A stretch of DNA of 64,000 nucleotides from Streptomyces regalis (GCF_001509475.1 NZ_LLZG01000410.1:1-64000); one strand, 5' to 3'; shown: positions 32,079-42,352, counted from the first letter of the stretch. Program-made: numbers and translations. Notes: generated by a model from the sequence alone, not told the origin.

Positions 32079-33469
32079 CTACGGATCCACCGCTTCCGGC
32101 GCCCCCGCGCGAGCCGCCTCCCGGGCGATCGTCCGCTCGTGGTCGGGGGGGAGGAACCAGTGCCGGGCCGAGGCCAGCCACCAGGTCGTGGCGAAGCCGA
32201 GGACGACCAGGACGGCGATCGGGGCGTAGTTGAAGGTCTCCCAGGTCACCGGGGACACCTGCGGCAGCATGAACAGCACCGTGATCACGCCGACCCACGC
32301 CACCGCCACCACACCCACGGCCCCCGACCAGCGGCCCAGGTGCCACGGCCCCCGATCGAGGTCACCGCCGCGTAGGCCGCCACATTGATCAGATACGGCA
32401 GCCCGAGGAGCAGCGCCCCGCCCGCCGCCAGCCACACCGCCGCGACGGGCGTGCGCGTGCGCGGACTGACCGTGTGCCACACCCGCGAGAACGGCAGGGC
32501 CCCGTCCCGTGAAAAGGCATAGATCATGCGGCTGTTGGCCGTCACCGACGCCATCCCGCAGAACAGCTGCGCCCCGATGACCACCAGCAGGAGCTGCTTG
32601 CCGGCCGTCGCCCCCAGCGCGTCGAGCAGGATCTGTGCGGGCGGCGCGCCCGTCGGGGACGCCAACGCACCCTCGTACGACTGGATCGCGAAGGTGAAGC
32701 CCAGCAGCAGCACGAATCCCGCGATCCACGACGTCCAGATCGACCGCACGATGCCCTTCGGACCGGCCGTCGACGCGTCGTGCGTCTCCTCCGTCATGTG
32801 GGCCGAGGCGTCGTACCCGGTGAAGGTGTACTGGGCCATCAGCAGGCCCAGCAACACCACGTACACGCCGCTTCCCCATCCCGTGTTGATCACGAACTCG
32901 CCGAACACGAAGGACGCGGACTGGTGCCTGTCCGGTACGAAGGCGAGCGCGCCGACGATCACCGCGACACCCAGCACGTGCCACCACACGCTGATGCTGT
33001 TGAGCAGCGCGACGATACGCACGCCGAAGGTGTTGAGCAGGCCGTGCAGCACCAGGATCCCCGCGAAGAGCAGGATCGTCCGGCCCGGCGTCACCTCGAA
33101 GACGCGGCCCCGAAGTCGATGCCCGCCGTCACCGCCACCTGGCCCAGCACGTTGAACCAGCCCGTGAACCACGCCCAGACGCTGGCCGTACGCGGCGGCG
33201 CGAGCCGGTGCGCCCAGAAGTACAGGCCCGCCGACGTCGGGTAGGCCGAACAGATCTCGGCCATCGACAGGCCGACGAAGAGGGTCATCAGGCCCACGGC
33301 CACCCAGCCCCAGGTGATCACCGCCGGGCCGCCCGTGTTCATGCCGAACAGGTAGAGGGTCAGGCAGCCCGACAGGACCGAGATGATCGTGAAGGAGACC
33401 GCGTAGTTGGAGAACGCCGACATGCGACGGGCGAGAACCTGGCCCATTCGCTATGTCGTCATCTGTCAT
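32079..33469 (-). pseudogene. Broken APC-superfamily amino-acid permease
   Basis: Three pieces of one permease lie in different frames. The N-terminal part is RRMSAFSNYAVSFTIISVLS through AGIDFGAA (33447 to about 33110). The middle runs from EVTPGRTILLFAGILVLHG to NVAAYAAVTSI (about 33105 to 32360). The C-terminal part runs from HLGRWSGAVGVVAVAWVGVI to RAGAPEAVDP (about 32350 to 32079). Intact homologues have extra membrane segments at both junctions, so bases were deleted as well as the frame shifted. The start region (MTDDDIANG at 33469) is also out of frame. The protein cannot be made as it stands. Confidence 0.8.
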
Positions 33470-33546
33470 GCCCCCAGCGATTCCCTCGCCGGGGGCGTGA
33501 GGAACGGCTTGCCCAACTCGGCTACACGCAGGGCTGAAAAGCTCGG

Positions 33547-36500
33547 CTAAAAAATGCCCTTGTAGCCCTGCCAGCCGCTCGCGATCTTCACCCGCGCCCC
33601 GAACGACCCCTTGCCGTCACCGTTGTTGCGCCACACGTTGCCGCTGCCGTCCCGCGAGACGAGGTCGGCCTTCCCGTCCCCGGTGATGTCCCCGGCGCCG
33701 ACGATGACGTTGTAGCCCGAGCCCCAGTTCGCGAAGACCTTCACCCGGTCCTTCAACAGCCCGTTGCCGAGACCGTTGTAGCGCCACAGCGTCCCGGCCT
33801 TGTCGCGGGCGAGGACGTCCCCGTGACCGTCGCCGTTCAGGTCCCCGGCACCCACGACCTTCGTGTAGCCCGTCCACGCCGAGCGGATCTTCTTCCCCGC
33901 CGCCAGCGTCCCGTCGCTCTTCGCCGCGAAGAGGTAGATGTCCCCGGTCGATGCCTTCCGCGCCAGCAGATCGGCCCGCTTGTCGCCGGTCAGATCGCCG
34001 GGTGAGGTGAGGATGTTGTACGCGTTCCAGCCCGTGCCGAGCTTCGTGTACGCCGTCGACGGGGTGAGCGCCTTGTCGCAGCCCGGCTGGTATCCGCGCA
34101 GCGAACCGTCACTCATCCGCACCAGCGCGTCGTTGCAGCGATCCCCGTTCAGGTCGCCGAACGGCACCGCCGCGACGGACGTCGACCAGCCGCCGCCCGA
34201 GACCTTCCCGGAGAACAGCCCCTTGCCGCTGCCCTGCTGGAACGTCAGCGCACCGGAGGAGTTGAGGGTGAGCACGTCCCCGATGCCGTCGGCGCCGATG
34301 TGGTCGCGGCGCACTGCGGCGCCGCCGGACACGGCGACCGTGCCGGTGGCGGTCAGCGCCGGGCCCTGGCCGTCAGCGGGCCGGGCGGTGAGGGTCCAGG
34401 TGTACGACCCGTTCGGCGCGTACGCGCCCGATCCGTTCCTGCCGTCCCAGACGGCCTTGATGACGCCCCGTGTCTCACCGCCGCTCAGCGTGCGCACCGT
34501 CGCACCGGTCGCGGCCGACTTCACCGTCAGCGTCCAGGAAGCCGCCGGCTTGGACAGCTGCCAGGACGCCGCCCAGGTGTCCGCCGCCTTGAACGCGGCC
34601 GGCGTGGTGGCCGAGGCCGCCGTCAGCGGCGAGGCGGGCACGCCGCTCGCGACGACGTGGACGACGTTCTCCTTGTCGACGTAGGCGATGCCGCCGCCGA
34701 AGCGGTCCACGGCCCAGCTGCGACGCCGGGTCTCGCTGCCGTCCGTGGACATGGGGATGCCCAGGTCCCGGGTGACGGCCGTGCCGCTCTGGAACTCGGT
34801 GAGGCGCAGGTTCGCGCTGGTGTAGCGCTGGTTGACGAAGTAGCCGTCGCCCAGCATGCCACCCCGGCCTGCGGGCAGCGCGACCTTCGCGCCGGTGGCC
34901 ACATTGACCACGCCGTGCTGGCGGAACTGCTCGCAGGTCCAGTACAGCCACGGACCGGCGCTCTGCAGCTCGACGGGCACGCAGGGGGCGCCGGTGTCGA
35001 GGGTCCCGGCGTCCTTCCCGGTCGCGAGGTCGGTGCGGGCGAAGGTGCCCGCGGTCGCCGTACCGGTGTAGAGCGTGCTGCCCCACACGGTCGCGGCCAC
35101 CTGCGGCCGGTTCGCGACGACGGAGCCGGTGTCGAGGTCGACGACGATCGTCTTCCCGTCCGTCACGAGCAGCCCGGGCACGGTCGGACGGCCGCTCTGG
35201 TAGACGGCGTACCGCCCGAAGGAGTCGACAAGCCGCCCGTCGAAGTCACCGGTCAGCGCGCGGTCCGCCTGATCCGGGCCGCGCCGGCCGACGATCTCGA
35301 CCTGAGGGCTGCTCTGGTAGTTGCGAACCTGGTAGACGCTGCGCCCGTCACCGCTGTTGAACAGCTGGGTGCACAGCTGCTGCCCGCAGACGGTGTAGTC
35401 GTACGACCGTCCGCTCTCCCGTCCCAGCCACTCCGGGCCGGACGCGGAGGTCGGGGCCTGCGCCGGGCTGAGGGTGCGGTTGTAGAACCCGGCGCCCTGC
35501 GGGCCGCCCTTCTCCACCGTGGACAGCGTGCCCGCGCTCAGCGCGATCGCGTCGATGCCGACCGCGACGGGGGCGACGCGCCGCAGCTTCTCCAGCCGGG
35601 GCAGGCCGTCCGCGCCGATGGTCGCCTTCTGCAGGTACCAGTCCGCCGACGACGTCCCGCCGATCACCGCGACACCGCCGCCCGCGATCTGCACGGCCTC
35701 CTTGTCGGCCTTCTCCAGCAGCGTGCGCCGCTCCTGCGAGGACGACACCGCGACCAGACTCCGCTTCAGCGCCGCGTCCGTGCCGTCGGCCTGGGTGAAG
35801 GCGAGCAGCCAGCCGTTCAGCAGCCCGATCTTCGAGCGGTCGAGGTCCGCCGGGAGGGGGAAGACCCGCTCGGGCGCCTCCAGGTCGGTGCGCGAGCGGA
35901 TGTGGGCGACCCGGTCGGCGCCGACCCAGGCGATATCGTCCCCGGCGACAGTGACGGGCGTCTCCCAGGCGAGGTCTGCGGCGAAGGAACGCAGCTGCCC
36001 GGTCTTCAGGTCGATCAGCCCCAGCCGGTCGAACCGCCCGGACTCCGCCGCCTCCGCCGACATCGCGAACCGTACGACCGCCTCGTCGACGTCACCGGCG
36101 ATCAGCCGCGCGTACTTCAGGTCCGCGCCCTCGGGCCAGCCGGTGACGGGGACCTTGGCGTCGGCCACCGGGTTGCCGGCCGGCAGCAGGTACCAGCCGT
36201 CGACCGTGCTCAACTGGTCCGACGTGTAGTCCTTCATCAGCGTCGTGGAGCCGACCAGCCCCTGGAAGAGGTCGTCGCCCGGGACGGTCAGCTTGTGCGT
36301 GCTGCCGTCCGCCATGTTCCGGATGTCGATCCAGCCCAGGTGGTGGTGGGCGACGTAGTCCGACTCGGCACCGAACTCGCCGAACACGGCGTCCTCGTTG
36401 TTGCCGTAGCCGAGCAGGGTCGTGGTCTCCCCGGTGTCGAACCGGGTCCACTGGAACTCCTGCCCGAAGCTCGTCTCGGCGTCCTCGGGCGAGTGCACGA

Positions 36501-36696
36501 ACCCGCTCGCGCCGAAGGACCCCAGCGAGTCCTCCCGGGGCACGGCACGCCAGTTGGGCGTGACGTCGAGCTGCCCCGGGGTGTCCGCTGCGGCCTCGGC
36601 GACGAGGGCCGGGGCGAGTCCGAGGGCCAGCGCGAGGACGCCGACGACGGCCGTGGCGCGCATCGTTCTCGGCGCGCGGGTGTGTCGGGTACGCAT
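33547..36696 (-). CDS. Large secreted FG-GAP/VCBS-repeat protein (paralogue 1)
   Basis: 1049 residues. The signal peptide is MRATAVVGVLALALGLAPAL with cleavage near AEAAA-DTP. Residues about 45-720 are WD/propeller-like. A FlgD-type Ig-like segment follows (about 745-830, TLSGGETRGVIKAVWDGRNG). Four to five FG-GAP repeats end the protein (GDLTGDKRADLLARK, GDLNGDGHGDVLARD, GDITGDGKADLVSRD), with DxNGDxxxD calcium-binding loops. Extracellular; possibly carbohydrate or surface binding. ATG 36696 overlaps the stop of the paralogue upstream (TGATG). Confidence 0.85.
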   Translation of the reverse strand: MRTRHTRAPRTMRATAVVGVLALALGLAPALVAEAAADTPGQLDVTPNWRAVPREDSLGSFGASGFVHSPEDAETSFGQEFQWTRFDTGETTTLLGYGNNEDAVFGEFGAESDYVAHHHLGWIDIRNMADGSTHKLTVPGDDLFQGLVGSTTLMKDYTSDQLSTVDGWYLLPAGNPVADAKVPVTGWPEGADLKYARLIAGDVDEAVVRFAMSAEAAESGRFDRLGLIDLKTGQLRSFAADLAWETPVTVAGDDIAWVGADRVAHIRSRTDLEAPERVFPLPADLDRSKIGLLNGWLLAFTQADGTDAALKRSLVAVSSSQERRTLLEKADKEAVQIAGGGVAVIGGTSSADWYLQKATIGADGLPRLEKLRRVAPVAVGIDAIALSAGTLSTVEKGGPQGAGFYNRTLSPAQAPTSASGPEWLGRESGRSYDYTVCGQQLCTQLFNSGDGRSVYQVRNYQSSPQVEIVGRRGPDQADRALTGDFDGRLVDSFGRYAVYQSGRPTVPGLLVTDGKTIVVDLDTGSVVANRPQVAATVWGSTLYTGTATAGTFARTDLATGKDAGTLDTGAPCVPVELQSAGPWLYWTCEQFRQHGVVNVATGAKVALPAGRGGMLGDGYFVNQRYTSANLRLTEFQSGTAVTRDLGIPMSTDGSETRRRSWAVDRFGGGIAYVDKENVVHVVASGVPASPLTAASATTPAAFKAADTWAASWQLSKPAASWTLTVKSAATGATVRTLSGGETRGVIKAVWDGRNGSGAYAPNGSYTWTLTARPADGQGPALTATGTVAVSGGAAVRRDHIGADGIGDVLTLNSSGALTFQQGSGKGLFSGKVSGGGWSTSVAAVPFGDLNGDRCNDALVRMSDGSLRGYQPGCDKALTPSTAYTKLGTGWNAYNILTSPGDLTGDKRADLLARKASTGDIYLFAAKSDGTLAAGKKIRSAWTGYTKVVGAGDLNGDGHGDVLARDKAGTLWRYNGLGNGLLKDRVKVFANWGSGYNVIVGAGDITGDGKADLVSRDGSGNVWRNNGDGKGSFGARVKIASGWQGYKGIF

Positions 36697-38813
36697 CAGA
36701 AGACCCCCTTGTAGCCCTGCCAGCCGGTCGCGATCTTCACGCGCGGCCCGAACGACCCCTTGCCGTCACCGCTGTTGCGGTAGAGGTTGCCCGCCGTGTC
36801 CCGGGCGACGAGATCGTTCTTCCCGTCCCCGGTGATGTCCCCCACCCCGACGATCGCGTTGTACGACCCGCCCCAGTCGGCGACGAGCTTCACCCGGTCC
36901 TTCAGCAGCCCGGTCCCGGTGCCATCGTGACGCCACAGCGTCCCGGCCTTGTCCCGCGCGAGAACGTCCCCGAAGCCGTCGCCGGTGAAGTCCCCTACGC
37001 CCACGACCTTCGTGTAACCGGTCCACGCCGAACGGATCTTGACCCCTGCCTTCAGCTTCCCGGCACCGTCGTTGGCGAACAGATGGATGTCGCCCGTCGA
37101 CGCCTTGCGGGCCAGCAGGTCCACCCGGCCGTCACCCGTCAGATCGCCGGGCGCGGTGAGGACGTTGTACGCGTTCCAGCCGGTGCCGAGGGAGGTGTGG
37201 CTGCTCGACGGGGTGTACGACGTCCCGCACTTGCCCGCGTACCGCCGCAGTTCGCCGTTGGGCATCCGGATCAGCATCTCGGCGCACCGGTCCTTGCCCA
37301 TGTCGCCGAAGGGGACGGCGACCGTTCCGGCGGGCCAGCCGGAGGCGGACTGCTTCCAGTCGAAGGTGCCCTTGCCCTGGGTGTAGTGCAGGGTCAGGCC
37401 GCCCGAGGAGTTGAGCGTGACGAGTTCGCCGTAGCTGTAGCCGCCCTGGTCGTGGTGGCCCTGCCTGCCACCGGTGACCTGGATCGTTCCGCCGGTGGTG
37501 TACGTGCCGGACCCCTCGGTGGCGGTGGCCGTCAGCGTCCAGGTCGTGCGGCCGTTGTACACGTACGCGCCCGAGTCCGTCTTGCCGTCCCAGGCCAGGT
37601 CGATCGCCGTGCCGCTGCCCTTGATGGTGCGCACGAGGCGCCCTTGGGCGTCCTTCACCGTGAACGTCCAGTCGGCGGGCTTGTTGAGCTGCCAGGTACT
37701 GTCCCACGTGGTGCTTGCGCCATAACGGCCCTGAGCGTCCAGAACCGAGTCGTCCACACTCGACTCGATCTTCGCGAGGGCCTGGGTGGGCACCCCGCTC
37801 GGCACGATCCGGATCGCGTGGTCCTGGTCGACATAGGCGATGTCGCCGCCGAATTTGTCCACCGCCCAGGTCATCCGCCGCTGGTCGGCTGTGTTCCCGG
37901 CCGGCAGGTCGGCGATCTCGCGCGCGGCGGCGGCCGTACCGGTGTGGAAGTCCGTCAGCTTCAGCTTCCCCGCGCTCCGGTCGTGCCGCACGAGGTAGCC
38001 GTCGCCGACCAGCGCGGGCCCGGACGGCACGACGATGTTCTTCTTCGCCGTACGGTCGTACACGCCCGCCGCACCTGTCGAACCGCAGTTCCAGTAGATC
38101 CAACGGCCTACGACCTGAAGCTCCTTGACCGTGCAGGGTGCCCCGGTGGAGACGCTCTGGACGGTCTCCTTCGCCTCCAGGTCGTACGCCGTGACGGTCC
38201 CGTTGCCCGAACCGGGGGCCCACAGCGACGAGCCCCACACGGACGCCGCCGTGATGGAACGAGTGAGGCGAACGCCCTCGGCACGGTAGGGGTGGACGGC
38301 GTCGACGTACTGCTTGCCGGTCGAGGCCGCGTCGTAGACGAAGTAGCGGCCGGTGGTGTCCACGAACCGGCCGCCGGTCACCGCAGGTTCGGTCCCGTGA
38401 TAGGTGCTCGGCGAGGTCCAGACCTGCGCGCGTTCCTGGTCGTACTCGTCGACCTGGAAGTAGCCGACGTTCTGGTTGCCGGTGGACCGCAGCGGGACGC
38501 AGGCCCCGGCGTCGCACGGCACCCGCTTCAGGTGCGTGCCGTCCGCGAAGGTGCCGGCGAACCCGCGGCCGGTCTGCGACAGCACCGTGGAGCCGTCGGC
38601 CGAGATCTCCCGGCCGACCACGCCCTGGTATCCGCTCGGGCGGAGCTCGACGGTGCTGAGAAAGCCGCCCGCGTAGTCGATCCCCCACACGCCGTCCGTC
38701 TGGACGGGCGTCGGCGCGGTCTCCGCAGCAGCCTGGGCGGCCGCTGTCAGCGAGCCGGCACCCAGGGCGGCAAGGCTCGCCAAAGTCAGTGCGATCCGGG
38801 CATGCCGGGTCAA
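36696..38813 (-). CDS. Large secreted FG-GAP/VCBS-repeat protein (paralogue 2)
   Basis: 705 residues with the same order as the downstream paralogue: signal peptide (RIALTLASLAALGAGSLTAA), propeller-like region, Ig-like segment (GSGTAIDLAWDGKTDSGAYV), then FG-GAP repeats (GDLTGDGRVDLLARK, GDFTGDGFGDVLARD, GDITGDGKNDLVARD). TTG 38813 is chosen because GGGGAGGGA lies six bases before it; an ATG 11 codons earlier has no site. The two genes form an operon by TGATG overlap and arose by duplication. Confidence 0.84.
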   Translation of the reverse strand: MTRHARIALTLASLAALGAGSLTAAAQAAAETAPTPVQTDGVWGIDYAGGFLSTVELRPSGYQGVVGREISADGSTVLSQTGRGFAGTFADGTHLKRVPCDAGACVPLRSTGNQNVGYFQVDEYDQERAQVWTSPSTYHGTEPAVTGGRFVDTTGRYFVYDAASTGKQYVDAVHPYRAEGVRLTRSITAASVWGSSLWAPGSGNGTVTAYDLEAKETVQSVSTGAPCTVKELQVVGRWIYWNCGSTGAAGVYDRTAKKNIVVPSGPALVGDGYLVRHDRSAGKLKLTDFHTGTAAAAREIADLPAGNTADQRRMTWAVDKFGGDIAYVDQDHAIRIVPSGVPTQALAKIESSVDDSVLDAQGRYGASTTWDSTWQLNKPADWTFTVKDAQGRLVRTIKGSGTAIDLAWDGKTDSGAYVYNGRTTWTLTATATEGSGTYTTGGTIQVTGGRQGHHDQGGYSYGELVTLNSSGGLTLHYTQGKGTFDWKQSASGWPAGTVAVPFGDMGKDRCAEMLIRMPNGELRRYAGKCGTSYTPSSSHTSLGTGWNAYNVLTAPGDLTGDGRVDLLARKASTGDIHLFANDGAGKLKAGVKIRSAWTGYTKVVGVGDFTGDGFGDVLARDKAGTLWRHDGTGTGLLKDRVKLVADWGGSYNAIVGVGDITGDGKNDLVARDTAGNLYRNSGDGKGSFGPRVKIATGWQGYKGVF

Positions 38814-39000
38814 GGGTCCCTCCCCAGGGAAAAGTGAGAAAGGCATGGTGGCGACCGTGTCGGACCCCCCGGTCGTGCTCTCCCATGCGAGTCAAAGGCA
38901 AGGGATGTTAACAACCGTCACACAGGTTCCGGTAGTGGATTGAGAGGCAGGAGAGAAAGCCGTCGCCGCGCCGTGTCCCGCACCGACCCCGGAAACGCCG

Positions 39001-39035
39001 GAAGGGCCCGCACGAGGGAAATCGTGCGGGCCCTT
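39001..39035 (-). terminator. Terminator of the DEAD-box helicase gene
   Basis: Perfect 14-bp stem GAAGGGCCCGCACG/CGTGCGGGCCCTTC with a short loop, 17 bases past the stop codon. Confidence 0.88.
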
Positions 39036-39051
39036 CTCAGCTCAGTGGGCG

Positions 39052-41052
39052 TCAGCCGTTGCGCTTCCAGCGCGGCTTGTCCTCGCGGCGCCCGAAGGAG
39101 CCGGAGGTGCCGGAGGTGCCACCACGGTGGTCGTCACGACGGCCGTACGGGCGCTCGTGGCCGCCGGAGCGGAAGCCCGGACGGTCGTCGCGACGGTCGC
39201 GGTTGAAGGGACGGTCGCTGCCGCGGTGACCGCCGCGCTCGTCCCGGCGCTCGAAGGGGCGCCCGGCCGGACGGTCGTCCCGGCGGAACCCACCCCGGTC
39301 GTCGCGGCGCTCGAAGGTGCGGCCACCACGGTCGTCACGACGGTCGAAGGAACGGCCACCACGGTCGTCACGACGGTCGTCGCGGCGGAAGCCGCCACGG
39401 TCGTTGTCGCGGCGCTCGAAACCACGGTCGCCACGGTCACGGTTGAACCCACCGCGGTCGTTGTCCCGACGCTCGAAGGAACGCCCACCCCGGTCGTCCC
39501 GGCGGTCACCGCCACGGTCGTTGTCCCGACGCTCACGACGCTCGTACGCCGGAGCCTCCGTCTTGTCGACGTCCTGCGCCGCCGGCTGCTCGGGCACGGC
39601 CACCTCGACGGCCTCGACCGCCGCGGCCTGCGCCTCGGCCACCGCGGCCTCGGGGTCCTCACCGCGCTCGCGTGCCACGCGGGCGACGAGGCGGTCGGCC
39701 TCCTCGCGCAGCTCCGCGGCGCGCCGCTGCGCCCGCTCCAGCTGCTTGGTGAGCTGGGCCACCTCACGCTCGGCCTGCTGCGCCGCGTTGGCCGCGGACT
39801 CGGCCTGCACCTCGGTCATCGAACGGGCGCCGGTGATCTCGGCGACCTCCGGGTCGAAGGCGGCACCGCCCTGGATGATGTGACGGCCCGCATCGACGCC
39901 CGCGTCCTCCATCAGCCGGAAGATCTGGCGGCGCTGGTGCGGCAGGGAGAGGGACACGACCGTGCCCGTACGCCCCGCACGCGCCGTACGGCCGGCCCGG
40001 TGCAGGTAGTCCTTGTGGTCACCGGCCGGGTCGACGTTCAGCACGAGGTCGATGCCGTCGACGTGGATACCGCGAGCGGCGACGTCGGTGGCGACGAGGA
40101 CGTTGACGTAACCGTCCTTGAAGTCGGCCAGCGTCCGGGTCCGCGCGCCCTGCGTCATACCGCCGTGCAGCGCGTCGGCCTTCACGCCGGAGTCGCGCAG
40201 CTGCTCGGCGACACGGTCGGCGCCCAGCTGGGTGCGGACGAAGATGATGGTGCGGCCCTTGCGGGAGGCGATCGCGGCGGTGACCGGCGCCTTGTCCTTG
40301 GGCTTCACGATCAGGATGTGGTGCGACATGGTCGTCACCGCACCCTGCGCCGCGTCGACCTCGTGCGTGGCCGGGTTGGTGAGGTACCGGTCGACGAGGG
40401 TCTTGATCTCGTTCTCCATGGTCGCGGAGAAGAGCATGCGCTGACCGCCGGCCGGGACCTGGTCCAGCAGCTCGGTGACCTCGGGCAGGAAACCCAGGTC
40501 GGACATCTGGTCGGCCTCGTCGAGGACGGTGATCTTCACGTCCTCCAGCGAGCAGGCGCCGCGGTTGATGATGTCGCGGAGGCGACCGGGAGTGGCGACC
40601 AGCACATCCACACCCCGCTCCAGGGCGTAGATCTGGTTGCCCATCGACGTGCCGCCGCAGACGACCTTCATCTTCAGGCCGAGGACGTCGCCGTAGGGCT
40701 GGAGGGCGTCCGCCACCTGCATGGCGAGCTCACGGGTCGGGGTGAGGATGACCGCGCGGGGCTTGTGCTTCTCGGTGCGGCCGCCGGCCAGCGTAGCCAG
40801 GGTGGGCAGACCGAAGGAGAGGGTCTTGCCGGAGCCGGTGCGGCCACGGCCGAGGATGTCCTTGCCGGCCAGGGCGTCCGGGATGGTCGCGGCCTGGATC
40901 GGGAAGGGGGCGGTCACGCCGTTCTGGGCGAGCTTGCGGACTACGCCCTCGGGGAGACCGAGGTCCGCGAAGGTCACCTCGGGTGCGTCCTCGACGGCCG
41001 CGGTCTGGGCGTCCTCGGGCACAACGACGTGATCAGTACTGGAAATGGACAT
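39052..41052 (-). CDS. DEAD-box RNA helicase with RGG-type C-terminus
   Basis: 666 residues. Motifs in order: PFPIQAATIP (Q), GRGRTGSGKT (I), PTRELAMQV (Ia), TPGRL (Ib), VLDEADQM (II), FSATM (III), IIFVRT (IV), TDVAARGIHVDG (V), HRAGRTARAG (VI). Residues about 440-480 form a Gln/Arg/Glu helix. The last 180 residues are repeats of Arg-Asp-Asp/Asn-Arg-Gly-Gly with FERRD, an RNA-binding tail. It remodels RNA in the cytoplasm, probably ribosome assembly or mRNA decay under stress. ATG 41052 (MSISSTDHVVV) is used; an in-frame start 20 codons upstream adds an Arg-rich extension absent in homologues. Confidence 0.93.
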   Translation of the reverse strand: MSISSTDHVVVPEDAQTAAVEDAPEVTFADLGLPEGVVRKLAQNGVTAPFPIQAATIPDALAGKDILGRGRTGSGKTLSFGLPTLATLAGGRTEKHKPRAVILTPTRELAMQVADALQPYGDVLGLKMKVVCGGTSMGNQIYALERGVDVLVATPGRLRDIINRGACSLEDVKITVLDEADQMSDLGFLPEVTELLDQVPAGGQRMLFSATMENEIKTLVDRYLTNPATHEVDAAQGAVTTMSHHILIVKPKDKAPVTAAIASRKGRTIIFVRTQLGADRVAEQLRDSGVKADALHGGMTQGARTRTLADFKDGYVNVLVATDVAARGIHVDGIDLVLNVDPAGDHKDYLHRAGRTARAGRTGTVVSLSLPHQRRQIFRLMEDAGVDAGRHIIQGGAAFDPEVAEITGARSMTEVQAESAANAAQQAEREVAQLTKQLERAQRRAAELREEADRLVARVARERGEDPEAAVAEAQAAAVEAVEVAVPEQPAAQDVDKTEAPAYERRERRDNDRGGDRRDDRGGRSFERRDNDRGGFNRDRGDRGFERRDNDRGGFRRDDRRDDRGGRSFDRRDDRGGRTFERRDDRGGFRRDDRPAGRPFERRDERGGHRGSDRPFNRDRRDDRPGFRSGGHERPYGRRDDHRGGTSGTSGSFGRREDKPRWKRNG

Positions 41053-41304
41053 GCGTATGCGAAACCTTCCGGAGTCTCGTCGGCACGCGCCCGTCAACTC
41101 CGTGATTCGCAATCGACCGCCTCAATGCGGTCCGCCACGGCAAGGGAGAGTACGCGCCACACGGCGCGCTCTGCAGTGGCGCCGGGCAAATGGGATCAAA
41201 CGATCTACCACCATACGCACCCCCAGCCCCCCAAGGCAAACCGACCGCCACCCGTGTAGGCAACGTCACTTGCCACCACCCCCTCGACCTCGCCGGGCCC
41301 TACA

Positions 41305-41850
41305 TCACGCAGGCGCCCCCGCGGCCGGCGCCGGCTCCCGCTGAGCCAGCTGCGGCCCCGTCTCCTCATGCGCCGACGACGACGGCTCGGCCTCCGTGGG
41401 CGTCGGCGTGGGCGACGTCGGCTGCTCGGTCGGCGTCGGCTCCGGGTCCGGATCCGGCGTCCGGGTGGGCGTCGGCTCCGCCGTACGCGTGGGTCCCGGC
41501 TTCTCGCTCTGCCCCGGCTTGACCGGCGGCCTGCCCCCCGCGGGAGCGGACGCGCTCACCTCCGCGGACGGCGAGACCGAGGGAGACGCCGACTCCACCG
41601 CCCCCTTCTCGCCCTTCCCCTTGCCCTTCTCCTTCTCCCGCTTGCGGTCGTCCACGTGCGCCCCGTACCCGGCCCCGCCGCCCGACACGGCCGACCCCCC
41701 GTCGGGCGCCTCACCGCCCTGTTGCCCCGCGGAGTGCGACGGCTTCGCGCTCCCGCCTCCGCCGTCGTCACCCACGCTCATACAGCCGGCGGCAGCGGCG
41801 ACGGCCATCACCGTGGCAGCCAGACGGACAGGTACGTACAAGGGGCGCAC
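41305..41850 (-). CDS. Putative lipoprotein, low complexity
   Basis: About 181 residues. A signal peptide with lipobox (AVAAAAGC) gives an N-terminal Cys at about residue 23. The rest is low complexity: a Gly/Ser linker, a Lys/Glu run (RKREKEKGKGKGEKG) and a Thr/Pro/Glu spacer (TPTRTPDPDPEPTPTE). No folded domain is visible. GTG 41850 follows GGAGG by 8 bases. The end (ETGPQLAQREPAPAAGAPA) has no sorting signal. Confidence 0.65.
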   Translation of the reverse strand: MRPLYVPVRLAATVMAVAAAAGCMSVGDDGGGGSAKPSHSAGQQGGEAPDGGSAVSGGGAGYGAHVDDRKREKEKGKGKGEKGAVESASPSVSPSAEVSASAPAGGRPPVKPGQSEKPGPTRTAEPTPTRTPDPDPEPTPTEQPTSPTPTPTEAEPSSSAHEETGPQLAQREPAPAAGAPA

Positions 41851-42001
41851 GGGAGCCACCTCCAGGGGCGGGCGAAGAAGTCAACCTGCCCAACTCCCGC
41901 CGCCCACAAGAGGACACGCGCCCGGTATTCACAGGGAGCGCGGGCGACGTGGAGGAGCCTCCGCCGCCCGACCGCACACCGCCGGCGTCAGCGGCCTGAC
42001 G

Positions 42002-42352
42002 TCACCCGTATCCCAGGGCGTGCAGCCGCGCGTCGTCGATCCCGAAGTGATGCGCGATCTCGTGCACCACCGTCACCTCGGTCTCCTCGACGACCTCCTC
42101 CCGCGACTCGCACATCCGCAGCGTCGGCCCCCGGTAGATCGTGATCCGATCCGGCAGCACTCCGGCGTACCACTCCCCGCGCTCGGTCAGCGGAGTCCCC
42201 TCGTACAGCCCGAGCAGCTCGGGATCGTCCGTCGGCGGTTCGTCCTCGACGAACACCGCGACGTTGTCCATCAGCCGCGTCAACTCCGGCGGAATCCGGT
42301 CCAGCGCCTCGGCGACCAGTTCCTCGAACTCCTCGCGCGTCATCTCCAGCAC
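42002..42352 (-). CDS. Small zincin-like metallopeptidase-family protein (DUF1025)
   Basis: About 116 residues. The zinc motif is VVHEIAHHFGIDDARLHALGYG (HExxH with a third ligand Asp), preceded by ITIYRGPTLRMCE. This widespread actinobacterial family is compact and of unknown substrate. GTG 42352 (VLEMTREEFEELVAEALDRI) is chosen because homologues begin there; longer in-frame extensions look non-coding. Divergent from the metallophosphoesterase, with 85 bp between starts. Confidence 0.85.
   Translation of the reverse strand: MLEMTREEFEELVAEALDRIPPELTRLMDNVAVFVEDEPPTDDPELLGLYEGTPLTERGEWYAGVLPDRITIYRGPTLRMCESREEVVEETEVTVVHEIAHHFGIDDARLHALGYG

Noticed and set aside
34300..36714. Plus-strand open frame of about 800 codons
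   Set aside because: Antisense of the first FG-GAP gene with no domain signature, whereas the minus strand has a signal peptide and FG-GAP repeats.
39127..41259. Plus-strand open frame of about 710 codons over the helicase gene
   Set aside because: The repetitive Thr/Val pattern is the reverse reading of the RGG tail, and all helicase motifs lie on the minus strand.
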